Shown here in pieces: positions 37,261-48,559 of a stretch of DNA of 64,000 nt. Each line of letters begins with the position of its first letter. Position 1 is the first letter of the stretch. The notes under the pieces are model-generated. The model made no database searches. It saw only the letters and a program-made list of their open reading frames with translations, and had not been told where the DNA came from. The stretch is from Acridotheres tristis (taxonomy: Eukaryota; Chordata; Aves; Passeriformes; Sturnidae), in assembly GCA_037013685.1 (NCBI GenBank), contig CM072884.1, positions 106,691,548-106,755,547 on the forward strand, given 5' to 3'. A program made the position numbers and the translations under genes.

Positions 37261-39149
37261 GGTGGCAATCAGCAGCCGCTTGCTGCTGTCGCAGGGATTC
37301 AGACTGACTGGAGCAGCAAATGCTCAGAGCTGGTGCTTTAATGACTGGATTTTCCTGGTGCCAAGGCCAGTTGACTTTTCAGCCTGGATTTCAGACTGAT
37401 TTGCAACTTTATTTTTCTAATTCAGGAGTGGATTGGTCTTTGTTTTCCCCAAGTAAATTCTAGGAGATATGCTGAAGCATTAATAGGCCTTACTGATATT
37501 TCTGTGCAGCCCCTTGAATTTACAGGAAGCTTTCATCAATTAAAAGACCTCACTGATTGGAATATGTGCAGATCCTTTTCTGGAGACAGCCTCAGTACAT
37601 TCTTTTAATCCTTGTCCTTTCCATGTTAGCTCACTCTGCTTGAACCACTTGGGAAGAAACCCTTCTGGGGTCTGAAGTTCTGTTTTCTGAAGGCATTTCT
37701 TTATGTTGAAAGATCCCGGGTCTTTTTTAGCTAAGATTGTTCTCAGCACTACTCAATTATGGGTCCTCCTGACCTTCTGACTTGCATAATCTACCTGAGA
37801 AGGAGGATGGAGAAAAGATTGTGACAGTGCACACCACCAAATCTTTCTGTGGGAGCCAAAGCTAGGAAAGGAGGATACTGCATTCTGTTCACTCTATTTT
37901 AATTTACAACATGATAAGCCAGTACATCAAGATTGTACTGGCTTTTAATAGATTTCGGGAGTGCAGTTAAGTTCAATTGTTCTCAGTTAAGGTACATGCC
38001 TCCTCTGGCACACTATCCATTTCCATTATTTTGTTCTGTGGTGGTAGGAAATGTGGTTCCCCATCTCTGAAAATGATCTCTGTACTTGAGGTCTGGGGTT
38101 TTCTGCTGGTATGTCAATCTACAGCATAAACACTTCTCTGGTAGTTTTTAAGAGCTTGGCTGTGGGAAAGGAGAATGAGGTCTCACATCTTGGTGAGTGG
38201 GGTAGGATCCAGAAATCTGCATTACATCAGACTGAGCAAGATTGATTTTGACCTGATTCTATCAAACTCAAATGCTGGCAGTAGGAGCTGGAAACATGAA
38301 CTCATTTTGGTGCCTGCAGTTGCAGGGTATGATGAGCCTGCCCTGCATTTGGCTAGAGAGCTGGACAAACAGTGTTGGGAAGTAAACTGGGCACTAACAA
38401 ACTTGGGGGCTTCTTTTTTAAGGATGGGTTTTCTTCCCCAGTCTATCAAATAAATTCAAGTTTGCTTATTGAAGGATTTGTAGTGTGCCCTGACAATCCT
38501 CCTTTGCAGCTGTGATCAGCCATTGGAGCACAGCTCTCCAGGCTTCACCTTTAATTCAAATTATTGGTTTGCATGGAGTCTCCTCTAATGCCTTCATGCA
38601 GCCTCCTGCCCTCCTAAGCAGGGATAAAGCCATTTATATGAAAAAGCCCACAGCAAACTCAGCAGCTCTGTGCCTGGATCTCTGTGGTGAGGCTCTGAAC
38701 CACTAATCTCTCCTGTGGTTGCTGATGTGCATTTGGAAGAGTGAAATGACATCATAAGGCTTTCAGACAACTGTGCAGTCTTATCTTTCAAAGTCAAAAG
38801 TTTTTTCTTCAAATCCATCCATACGTTAGAATCCTGGACACCTTGTTTGTACCCATCTCTTCCCTTTGTCTGCCCTCTTCCATGAATTACTCACTGATTC
38901 GTAAATAAAAAAGGATGCAAGTACATTTTGGGAGATTTTTGAAACGTTATTTTTAGAATAAATTTGTTTGGTACAAAAGATAGCTCTAAAAAGCATTTGG
39001 CAACAGATAACAAGCCTGCAATCGTGAGGACCTGGTTCACACCCAATCTGCTATAACCTGAAGGAATTTTTAGGAGGCAGTACTGCTTGCAGTGTGTGGT
39101 ACTAGAAGTGTCTGCTCCTGACGTGCTGTGGAGCTAATGCACAGCCTCA
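37261..39149. other. Unique non-coding DNA with a small hairpin
   Basis: No exon is recognised. A perfect 10-bp inverted repeat, AAGCCAGTAC at 37916-37925 and its complement at 37935-37944 with a 9-nt loop, is the only structure I noted. Frames are at most 92 codons. Confidence 0.5.
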
Positions 39150-39992
39150 GTGTCTGTATTTATAGCATGCAGCAGCCAGATCCAGCACGGCAAGCAGAAC
39201 TGCTCTTCAGTGTCATGGGATTTCCTCAGTGTTCTGGCTCAACAGAAGGATGGGGACATCCCCTCACTGAGGCATTTGGACCTGGAGCCCTCTGAAGCAG
39301 TTTTCATTAGGCTGTGCCATGTGCTGTGTGTACCGAGTGCTTTATGCCCCGGCTGGCACAAACCAATTTGTCGACGCTCTGTTTTCCCTGTACTCCATCC
39401 TGTGCCGTGCTCCAGAGAGGGAGGGAAAGCATTGGCTCGGCTGCTCTCATCACCTGGGAGAGGGATGATGATGGGAAGCAGAGCATCCAGCGCAGCTGGG
39501 GCTGTTTCCCATGGATGTGCTGCTCCCGTAGCCGATAATCCCCTGCGTTCAGCACGAAGCGCCCGGAGCAGAGCGCTGCCCACGCCGCTCCCATCTGCCC
39601 GCAGGTTTGCGGGGCATCAGCTGTGCTCCCAGCTGCTGGACCCACCCAGGTCCCGGGACAAGCTTCCTGAGGAGCTGCCCACTAATCCAAGCCCTAAGGG
39701 CTGGCAGATTACCCCTTCAGAACACAGCTCCTTAGATTTTTCGTACTCGGATATCGATGTGTATGTATATTCATTGAGTACAATGTATAAAATCATGCAT
39801 GCAGAACTCCTGCAAAAAATAATTAGTTTGCCATATGCTATTGGCTGCTTTGCCAAGCTTCCTTCTCTTCACCTGATCACTTTCAGCCCTGTTTCAGCTT
39901 TAAGTGTCTTAAAGCCTCAGACATTTTTCTCAGTCACTCAGTCTGCCATAGACACGTTTTTCTCCTCTGGACCTCCAAGTTTCTCTGCCTGA
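39150..39992 (+). CDS. Unassigned 280-codon open frame over a CpG-rich patch
   Basis: The longest frame not caused by a tandem repeat. It starts at an ATG and ends with a stop at 39990-39992. The predicted protein has an N-terminal third without features, a central basic Ala/Arg/Ser-rich part (around residues 100-165) that coincides with a CpG-dense patch, and a hydrophobic C-terminal third. I recognise no domain, signal peptide or family. Minus-strand frames of 112-114 codons overlap it, showing that local composition suppresses stops. A GCCCGCAG|GTTTGC word near 39605 could act as a splice site. It may be chance, part of an unrecognised transcript, or a lineage-specific exon; I would not call it a gene without transcript evidence. 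Confidence 0.12.
   Translation: MSVFIACSSQIQHGKQNCSSVSWDFLSVLAQQKDGDIPSLRHLDLEPSEAVFIRLCHVLCVPSALCPGWHKPICRRSVFPVLHPVPCSREGGKALARLLSSPGRGMMMGSRASSAAGAVSHGCAAPVADNPLRSARSARSRALPTPLPSARRFAGHQLCSQLLDPPRSRDKLPEELPTNPSPKGWQITPSEHSSLDFSYSDIDVYVYSLSTMYKIMHAELLQKIISLPYAIGCFAKLPSLHLITFSPVSALSVLKPQTFFSVTQSAIDTFFSSGPPSFSA
39481..39660. promoter_or_regulatory. CpG-dense patch
   Basis: I count 13 CpG dinucleotides in 180 bp, clustered around GAAGCGCCCGGAGC and CCACGCCGCTCCC. The surrounding kilobases are CpG-poor. It could be a small CpG island, an enhancer, or a GC-rich exon of an unknown transcript. No TATA box or initiator was identified. Confidence 0.3.
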
Positions 39993-40619
39993 AGCGAGTC
40001 AAAGGTGTAATTCAAACAGCTCTATCTTTGAGCATGTTCTTGGACTGCTCTTCAACAAGATGTGCACTGCAAGAGAAGTAGGAATTTTCCCCTTCCGGTG
40101 GGACTTGTAGCACTTCCATCTTACTTTGGAAAGGACCCAAGATACCAGTTCTTAAATTTTTACTCTCTTTACAGGAAAGTCTAAGTGTTCTATGTCATAT
40201 AACAGACTTCAGCATGCTCCAAGCCTTGTATCCATCATATTGAAGGGATACAAAAAAATAGCTGGGGTAGGATTTGAAAAGCTCTCTGATGCATTTCTGG
40301 AAAGGTGACATATGGATGATACAGGGTAGCTATTTTCTAACATTTCAGTCTTGCCATCCAAGCCCAGTTGTGGCTTCACCACCTGTGAACAATCCAAACT
40401 CATGCTGCAGTCACCTTGTATGCCCTTCCTCCCCATCACAAATTCCAGTTCCTGCTCTCAGACTCTGTTACAGAGTGACTTGAAGGGAGCTCTTCAATTT
40501 TGGCAAGAACAGTGTGGCTGCTATAGAGCCTCTAATGCATCCTTCTGCATTTTATTCATCACTGAAATAGGATTTGGAGAGGGTGGGGATTCTGAACAAA
40601 GTGTGTAAAATTTTGCTGC

Positions 40620-41180
40620 CAACAGCATGATAATTAAAGGGAGAAGATAGCAGTACATGTAAAAATATTGCTACATGTGCACAAAGCAGGGCTGATCTTA
40701 GTGTTGCAAGCTGGATATTTCTGAGCCGTGTGCCTTTAAGACCTACATAATGCTGTTACATTACCTTAGGGGTTTTCTTTTGAATTTCCAGCTTCAGAAA
40801 ACCAAGCTTGATTTTCTTTTTTTTTCCTTCCATCCCCTGACGATGCTCTCAGAACCTGGGGGTGTTTATTTGAAAGAAGACTCCCTGCACGTCAGATATT
40901 ACGGTGTGATAAGGCACGTTGCAGTAAATAGGGGTAGGATCATGTGGACATCCCTGTCAGAGCTGCCATGGCTGGGTGATGTTACCTCCCCTTTACAATG
41001 CCAGCTCCGTGATTTAGGGCAGCCACCACTAATTTTTCTCTATTGCTCCCTGACATCTCGTGGCAGCGCCAGGTAATGCAGTTAATTGCTTAAAATTTTG
41101 CCGAGAGAGTAGCTCCGACATGAGATTTCGAAGCTTCAGTAGCTTTGCTGGAAAAGAAACTAACATAGATGTTGGTATTG
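40620..41180. promoter_or_regulatory. Candidate conserved non-coding element
   Basis: Non-coding sequence with the dense mixed texture typical of developmental enhancers: ATAATTAAAGGG, GTCAGATATTACGG, GATAAGGCACG, CCACCACTAATTTTTC, CTCGTGGCAGCGCCAGG and AGTTAATTGCTTAAA. CpGs are retained at scattered sites in an otherwise CpG-poor area, which can reflect constraint. The frame at 40750-41076 has no recognised domain. Inference by eye only. Confidence 0.3.
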
Positions 41181-41273
41181 TGTTTTTGGAGTGATTTCCG
41201 CCCCCCCCGGGAAGAACACTTCTCTAAAGAAAGATTTTGAACAGCCCAGACCTTCCAATAAATTGTGGGGGTT

Positions 41274-41287
41274 TATATATATATATA
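41274..41287. repeat. Short TA dinucleotide run
   Basis: Seven TA units directly after TGTGGGGGTT. A short microsatellite just downstream of a C8GG run at 41201-41210. Confidence 0.9.
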
Positions 41288-41715
41288 ATGCTAGACATTA
41301 AATTAAAAGCTTTCACTAACATGGTGCATTTTGTTTTAAAATGTTGCCAGTGAAATTTCACTAAGAACTGCTTTGATGCTTGGAGAGGAAGATGTTGATG
41401 ATAGCAAATGCTGCAGAAGAGCTGAATGCCTATGGCTGGCTCTTTGATATTTTCTTGCTCTAACACTTAATTCCCCAAAAGAGTTAGAGTTTGCTGGTTA
41501 GCTTTGAGAAAATGGCCAAGTCTGGGAACAAAATTATGCTGCATTCTGAGCTGGAAAGAAACATACTTTTGCTATAAATAACTGATTCTTTTCTATTTCT
41601 TTCCTCTCTTTTTTAAGTGCTGAGTAAAGACAAAAATGAGGATAAAACAAGCAGAATGGGCAGTAAATGCACATTTGTGTGGCAGGTGCAACAAGAGAGT
41701 AAGATTCAATTCTTC

Positions 41716-41757
41716 TGGGTCCCTTCCAACTCAGACTGTTCTGTTATTTCTGTGATT
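41716..41757 (+). mobile_element. CR1 LINE 3' tail remnant
   Basis: TGGGTCCCTTCCAACTCAG followed by degenerate copies of the ATTCTGTG terminal unit is the extreme 3' end of CR1 on the plus strand. Only about 40 bp is recognisable; upstream sequence no longer resembles CR1 to my eye, so this is a heavily truncated or decayed copy. No coding capacity. Confidence 0.8.
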
Positions 41758-43004
41758 TAAATACATGAGCTCTCTGCAGTTCCAGCTTAGGGGCTTGGGG
41801 TTTGTGTGTGGCTGCTAAGAAGGTGTCAGTGAACCTGCCCCTGGTACTCAGGTTCTGTGTCACTTAAAAATAACAAGGTTTCTCTGTGAAGACCAGTAGC
41901 AGGAATGGATGGATAAAGCATTGCTAATAGGAAGGGTGGCTCACTCTCTGAGGTTTGTTTTTTGTGCTCAGGTTTCCTTTGTAATACCTGGTTTTGCCTC
42001 CTCTCTGGGTAGGAGCAGTGAGACCTTGGTGGGGATGTAAACTGATAGTGATTAATTTTGTGTGGCACACTGCAGATTGAACTCCTGTTCCAATTTTAGG
42101 TAGAATGACTGAAAATCTGTGTTTCTTTTCCTCTCCAATCTCCAGTCCCAAGGTAAGAAACCAGCCAGCTAATACTGGGAAGTACAATCCCCACAGCTTC
42201 TTACTTGTGCAGTGAGTAGTGCTGTGTTCCAGAAAGGGCTTTTCTACCACCTCTCCTGGTTTTGCACTCTACCATCTTGGCAGTTCTTTTATATGGATGG
42301 CATGAAATTGCCAGCAGCTTGGCCCATCTTTCTCTGGCAATTTAATGAGGTAACAGCTACAAGTGTCTTATTTTCTTCCTTGTTTTTTGGATTTATTCTT
42401 TGCTTGTTCCAAAACTCCTCCATCCTGGATTTTGCCTAAGAGGTTTTCCACCTTTCCCTCTCAGGCACAGTTGCCATCTGTTTATCTCCATGACTCCAAG
42501 GCTGCACATCCCAGGTTTCAGTGTTTGAAGGGAGGGCAGAACAGGAACAGCAGCTGCTGGCTGCCCCCAAAGAAAACCTGAAGCAGGTGCCAAGGTTGAT
42601 GTCCACTGGCATTGCAGGGCTGAATTCTGCACAGAAGAGACTTGAGAAAACACTGGCTTTGTTCAGCATGTGGGACAGTTCTGTGGCAGCCAGAATTTCA
42701 CCAGAGACCCAGTGTCTCTGAAATATGTCCCCTTCTATGTCTCACTGAAATATCTGTGAAGTCCCAGCCTTCCCGTGTCACAGAGGATGTTTTGGAGAGC
42801 AGAAATGCTCCAGCACATTAGGAGAGATGATGCCTCTGAACCAAGCATCTCATCTTGAAGGGCTCTGGCTGATGGAGCCAGGCTGTGACCAAAAGGAGTG
42901 AGAGCTCTATGAGAGCAAAAAAAGAGAGCAACATGAGGATATCTTTAGCTTATAATCCCCATCCTTTGCTTTGTAAAGTTTTAACAGAAGTAAGACCATG
43001 GGAA
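41758..43004. other. Unique non-coding DNA, no gene recognised
   Basis: Overlapping frames on both strands (for example 42363-42721) without known domains. No RNA gene or repeat family is seen. Confidence 0.5.
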
Positions 43005-43034
43005 GGTGCCCAAGTTAGTGGTGCCCAAGTTAGT
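43005..43034. repeat. Perfect 15-bp tandem duplication
   Basis: The unit GGTGCCCAAGTTAGT is present twice in direct succession without mismatch. Confidence 0.95.
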
Positions 43035-44109
43035 GTTTCCTTCCCCCTTTGTCCTGTCATTAGTCAGACCATGAATTTAGTCCATTATTTTGGAATTGTT
43101 TTCCAGTGGGACTTTGGTGATAACATCAGAACCTTGTTCTAGCTAAACTGATACAGAGTTATTTCATCCTAGTTCATGGTGTCAGTGTGCCATCCCATGT
43201 AGAAAACAAACCCCCTAAAAATAAAAACCTGCACTTTACAAGGATGTTTGTAGTCTGAATTATACTCAAGTCCATTATAGCTTACCGGGTAAAATATTTA
43301 CCATAGGTGTTTTCCCAGTGGGAATGACAGCTGGACTTGATTAGGTGCTTAAATGCTCAGATGTTTTGAATGAGGAATCAAGGGGAGGCTCTTGGTTGGT
43401 GGCAGAGGCAGCATTAAGGGAAAATATCGGCCTGTGAACTGCCACAGCATCTCCCAAGCAATAAAAGTGCACTCTGCAGTCTTTTGCGTTCAGGATGACT
43501 GACTCTTAACCTACATAGCAATAGTTTCCTGCTCACCAGTGGATGAGTGATCACATGAAAGTCTCAATCCTTTTGTGGGGAAGGAGCAAGTGCAAAGATC
43601 TTGGGTTTGCAGTGAGCCCAGGGGACTCTGCCTCCTGCCTTGGAGAATGGTGTCCCCTTCTTACCAAATACTCTCCTCTGTGTGGCAATGAGTAGTTTCT
43701 CCTCTCCTTGACAGCTGGCTTTTGTGTGAAAGTGAAATAAACTCACTTTGCTGAAGGTTTCATGCAGTGCAATGGCTCCAAATCCTGCAGTGCAGCCCAT
43801 GTCTCAGTAGAGGAGTTGTTTCATAGCACTTCAGTATTGTGGAGCACCCCTGGGGTAGTTACAACAGGCACTTCTGCACAAAAGTACTGATTTTGTGTAT
43901 TTTAGATGCATTTGCTGCGATTTAGCAATTGGTTCTAAATAGCAGCAGGACAGCTCTGTGCTTGCTGTCACACAGGAGGTATGACTAGGGAACTAGCAGC
44001 TCAGCTTGTCTGTGAAAACATCCCAGCACTGCTGCCTTTCAGCATCACTCTGGGGTAAATGAGCTCAGGACCTTGCCACCATCGAGCCATGAGGAGTTTG
44101 ATGCTTCCT
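43035..44109. other. Unique non-coding DNA, no gene recognised
   Basis: No exon, RNA gene or repeat family recognised. A 78-codon minus frame at 43564-43800 has no known domain. Confidence 0.5.
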
Positions 44110-44470
44110 TTTGTACAGAAAATGCCTCTGCATTGGATAGATGATTTTGATTTAAAACCTTCATTTAACATTTGAGAGAGATTTTTTTCCTGTCTGGTTA
44201 TAATTGTTGAAGTAGGTCAAGGTTGAGATCCAGATCATCATAAATCACTCTGCTTTAAAGGCAAATGTTTTGCTTTGTGGCCCGAGGGACTGAAATCAAG
44301 TCTGACAAGGCGCACAGACCTGCATTTTATTCTTGGCTTTTCTGTGCTGCCTCTGTCATTTTTTTCCCCATCTGGAGAGCAGTGCTTACCTTGCTCTGCT
44401 GTTGTGGGGATTAATTAATCCCTCTATTTGCAGTGTGCTTTGAACATGCCCAAACGAAGCGCTGTTATTT
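44110..44470. promoter_or_regulatory. Candidate conserved non-coding element with homeodomain palindrome
   Basis: Contains a perfect 16-bp palindrome GGGATTAATTAATCCC (44407-44422), which holds two inverted TAATCC sites of the kind bound by K50 homeodomains (OTX, PITX and GSC type) overlapping a TAATTA core. Nearby are GATCATCATAAATCAC, TTATAATTGTTG and GCGCTGTTATTTAATTGCC. No coding potential. The enhancer interpretation is inference; the palindrome is directly visible. Confidence 0.35.
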
Positions 44471-45332
44471 AATTGCCTGGCGGCTCTGTGCAGCCTCCTG
44501 TGACAGCAGAGGCTCAGGATGGGCAGAGAGAGGCCCCTGGGCCACCCCACGCTGATGTCTGAGCCCTGCCTGCCCCCTCCCAGCCAGCCCAGATGGAGGG
44601 GACACCAGGAGTGACAGACCTCCAGGCTGGGCAGAGGCTTGTGTGGATTCCTGGACTGTTCTCTGTGCCCTGTGGCTGGACCAGCTGGGGAGGAGTCTTC
44701 AGCAAGACTGGCTTGCAGGTTACAGGCTGCTGTGCATCTAGCACTGACTGCTAGAAATTTGATATAAATTAAGAGCCAAGTGGCTGTCTTAAGTTATCTG
44801 TTGGTGTTTGGAACCCATGAGGGGATTTGACCTTTGCTTAGAAGATGTCAAACCACCACAGGATGACAGTGTAAGCATCATGTGCAGAGTGTCTAAGGAT
44901 GAAATGGCCACTTAGCCATCGTAAATGCACATTAACAATTGTATGTGTGATCTACTAGCTATTTAAGGCCATAAACCAGATTGCTGTTTTTAGAGGGCCA
45001 CAAGCTTTGTGTATTTTTTTTGCAGAGGGCTCTTGGATACACTTGTGATCTCACTTCCTAGAATTTCCTTTGTTTTACTGGTTCAGAGTAGAACAGGGGC
45101 AGGTTAAAGGTGTGACAAGGGTATTACCCAGCTGTAGTTATAGCAGGAGGCATTTCCATACCAGAGATTGATTTTCCCTAGCATCTCCTTCTAGAAAAGA
45201 GATGCACCAGCAAAGCACGTAGGGCTTCACAGATGGGCTGTAAAAGAACAAGAGGAGCATTGTAGCCATGTTTGCTGTGTCATTTCCTTCCATCTTTTCA
45301 TTTGCTGTCTTACTGCATCACTCTTCTTTTCC
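44471..45332. other. Unique non-coding DNA, no gene recognised
   Basis: GC-rich at 44480-44720, then AT-leaning. The frame at 44514-44744 (minus, 76 codons) is Pro/Ser-rich without a recognised domain. Confidence 0.5.
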
Positions 45333-45356
45333 TTTTTTTTTTTTTTTTTTTTTTTT
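45333..45356. repeat. T24 homopolymer
   Basis: Twenty-four consecutive T residues following a C/T-rich lead-in. No retroposon body recognised on either side. Confidence 0.9.
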
Positions 45357-47020
45357 CTGTCTTGTCAGTCCCTGTTTACTTTGCTCCTTGCTGGCAGAGT
45401 TATTTCGAGTGGAAGTGGATGGTTCACATCACATGCTGATGCTCATGCAGTAGTGCCCTCACCAGCCCAGCCATCCTGGCTGTTTGAGAGCTGCAGAAAA
45501 TGCAGTCCACCACAAGGGATGGGAACCCAGAATTTACTTTGCTGCCATCGTGACAGTGGATCCTTTTCCAGTGATGTATTCAGGACGCTTGGATGCCAGT
45601 GGGAGGAAATGGAGAATAAAAGAAAACAAAGAGGGAAAGACCTCCAGAAAAAACATTTGATGTGCCAAACAAATTTGGGATGACAATGCTGCATGGACAG
45701 GGTTGGCTCTGGTCAGCCCATGGTGACCTGCTGGAGCACTGGTGTGGGCTTTTCCTTGCAAGGAAGGAGAGTATGGAAAGGACATTCTCTGTTAGGACAC
45801 TTTCCTCAAGGACGCTTTTCTTAAGTTTCCTAAGCAGAAGAAATGCTGCATATGTGTAGCTTTCAGAAAATTCAGTTCAGGCATGAGAGAGGAGCTTGTG
45901 GAGAAAGCTTGAATTACTCCACTCCACTGAAGAAGAAAAACAAAACTTGATCATAGCTACAAAAATCCATCCAGGAAAACCACATTGTGTCACCATGTTT
46001 CTGTGACAAAATGGAAATGCCATTCTGGCCATGAACATGATTACTGCAGTGTCTGAAAAGATGCATTTTGATCCAGTAAGAACTGGATTCCACCCATCTT
46101 TATTTTGTCAAGTTATGCTGCATTATGCATTCCTGCTAACTGGAAGTTTTGGTGGCCATGGGAAGTATGGTGTGAGACCTGGATGTTTGCTGGGAAATCA
46201 GAGCTTGGAGCTGACAGACTCAGCCCATGCCTCACTTTGGAGTGATACCAGTGTGTTGTGAGGCATGGATTGCTGTCGTTTCCATATTTCTCCATGTGCT
46301 TTGCCACAAATTAAAGGACTTAATGATGGTATTTGATATAAAGCAGCACCTGTAAGAGGGATAATTGATCATCAGCACAGATTCTCCATGTATGTGTCAC
46401 TGCAACATGTACTGACCTGCCTTCTCCATTTAAAGCCCTGTTCCCTCTGCTTTCTTCCTGCCATGGGCTGCATTCCACAGAATAACCCAAAGCCTTGAGG
46501 GCACCCTCTTACTCATCAGTTTCCTGTTGGCCATCCCTGGAGCTGCTTTATACCTTCTTGCCAGCATCCCTCATGATAGCTGCTCTGATGTAAGCTCCTC
46601 CTCAAAAAAAAAAATTAACCCAGTTGCCTTGGGTCATGTTCATTCTACTAATGCACATTGCTACGATAAGAGGAATGACTGTCACTTGAGATAGCTGGAA
46701 AAGGAAATCAGGAATTTATTCAGCAGAGTGCAAATTGTATTGCTTCCTCTTCCAGGGAGCCGGCAGGTACCAGTGGTTGGTGTGAGGTGGAGAATGGCTC
46801 TCTTCCTATGCATTGTGTCCTTGCTGTTAAAACCTCATGTGAGGGCCTTTCTGCTGCCCTTTCTGCTCAGCCCAGCAAGGGCCCAGGGCTCCTTTCCATC
46901 ATCCCTGCCTGGGCTGGCAGCCATGTCCTCACCACACCTGGCCTTGTGCTCTGGGTGTGGGAGGCTGAGCCTGCATTTGGGTTCTGCCACCTCCATCTGG
47001 GGGAAACCAGTGTTCCAGTG
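45357..47020. other. Unique non-coding DNA, no gene recognised
   Basis: Overlapping short frames without known domains. An A10 run lies near 46605. The longest plus frame (46728-47180) is kept open partly by the TTTGG array and is not a gene. Confidence 0.5.
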
Positions 47021-47080
47021 TTTGGATTGGTTTGGTTTGGTTTGGTTTGGTTTGGTTTGGTTTGGTTTGGTTTGGTTTGG
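47021..47080. repeat. TTTGG pentanucleotide microsatellite, 12 units
   Basis: Ten perfect TTTGG units (47031-47080) preceded by one TTTGG and one ATTGG unit. Frames crossing it translate to alternating Phe/Gly/Leu/Val/Trp repeats on the plus strand and Pro/Asn/Gln/Thr/Lys repeats on the minus strand. Confidence 0.97.
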
Positions 47081-47639
47081 AGGGAGCAGGTTGGAGGGAG
47101 TAATCCCTGTGCCCTTGCATTACCCTTCCTCTGGCTTTTCTCTTGCACATGATGCTTTTCCTTGTCCCAGCCTCAGCTGAGACAAGTGCAGCTCCGTACC
47201 TGCCGGGTCCATCATGTGCTCACTCGACCCACCAAAGCCTGATTTTAGTCTCCCCTTTCCAGGCTGACAGACCTTGGTCAGATCTGTTGGGACCAGGGAC
47301 CTGGAGAAGGCAATTCCTTCCAGCAGGGACAGCCCTGCAGGCTCTGGCTTGGTGTCCCAGGTTCTTCTGGCTCTCACCTGGGTCTCATCTCTCTGCTGCC
47401 CTGGGCTATGGAATGAGCCTCTTGTTTTTCAGACTGAGCAGGACCTTAAGCCTTGACTATACTGATGTGGGGTTTTGTAGGAGAAAGCCATTTGAACAAA
47501 GCACACCAGGTTTAGTTGTGAGGTTTTATGGGGTGAAAGGAGTGGCTTCATGTTTAGTTTTGATAAAAATATTTTTAGAAGCAGGTCAGTTACACAGAGC
47601 ATTCCTAAGCTTTCTTTTCCCTGTCAGTCATTAGAAATG
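47081..47639. other. Unique non-coding DNA, no gene recognised
   Basis: GC-richer sequence with a 163-codon plus frame (47143-47634) that has no recognisable domain and overlaps several other frames on both strands. Chance frame most likely. Confidence 0.45.
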
Positions 47640-47860
47640 TTGCATTTTAGTTGTCTTTCACCTCTAAATTGAAATAAAGGAAACAAATTTTATTAGAGTG
47701 CATTACCGTGCTCTCTCTCTACCTCTTACATGCTTAAAGTTGGTTCAGAACTGAGTATTAATAATTGCATTGTATTCATTAATTTTAAACTTGACTCTAA
47801 GCCTGAAAGCAACCAAGCAGAAAAAGTATTTAATAACCAACAAACTTAGAGGAACAGAAC
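47640..47860. promoter_or_regulatory. Weak candidate conserved non-coding element
   Basis: AT-rich with ATTAATAATTGCATTG, TTCATTAATTTTAAAC and GTATTTAATAACC, clustered homeodomain-type words, and no coding potential. The interpretation rests on texture alone. Confidence 0.2.
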
Positions 47861-48559
47861 ACATAGCCTAGTGCTGTTAACATCCTTCAGCAAAAAAAGA
47901 TTAAGTACTACTGTCGTCATTTAAGCTTTGGGGGGTGGGAAGGAGCAGGGGAAGGGAGAGAGGAGATGTCTGATCCACTTAATGCAAAGTATAAATTGAT
48001 GTCATTTTAATTTTCTTCTTAGAAGATTTACCACTTTACATGTAAATACCAGGCAGCACTGTGGCTACACTGGATTTCTGATTCATATGGAGAATGTGTT
48101 CATCTGCTGGAACTTAACTGATCACACTGAGTTAAGGGGAGGATAATAAAAAGCTATGGAGTGAATAATGGCAGGATTTAAAAATGAGGCATGGGGGGCA
48201 GAAGATAGGATACAGAGTAATTTTGGAGGTAAAACTACAGCTGAGATTAACCATATATTTCTGGACATCTGGCTGATCTAAAGTCTGTCTGATGATTGTC
48301 CTGTAATTGTTAAACCTGCCGCCTTTATGTGTGGGATTAGGCCTGTTTAAATATGCATGCAAAAGGCAGAATAGTTACTGATTCTGTGCAGCATAATTTG
48401 TGTGGATCTTAGTTTGGACTCAAATGGAGTTTATTTCTACTTTAGTTAACACATGCTTGGTTCTTGTTTAGCTTTTTTCTCAAATGCTCTGTCAAAATGA
48501 GCATCTGTGAGAAGTTTAGTGATAGAGAAGGAGTTTAAAATAAAAGTTACCGTTTTTAG

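Noticed and set aside
36556..37268. Frames of 141-212 codons on both strands with Met-Ala-Ser-Pro or Gly-His-Gly-Ile type repeats
   Set aside because: Artefact of the 30-bp minisatellite; a period divisible by three keeps frames open.
39000..39060. tRNA-like word CCTGGTTCACACCCA
   Set aside because: No acceptor, D or anticodon arms can be drawn around it; the B-box resemblance is partial.
46460..46510. Possible CR1 3' end around TTCCACAGAATAACCC
   Set aside because: Only a short partial resemblance, and the diagnostic downstream CR1 words are absent.
46728..47180. 150-codon plus-strand frame
   Set aside because: Runs through the TTTGG array; no domain recognised and competing frames overlap.
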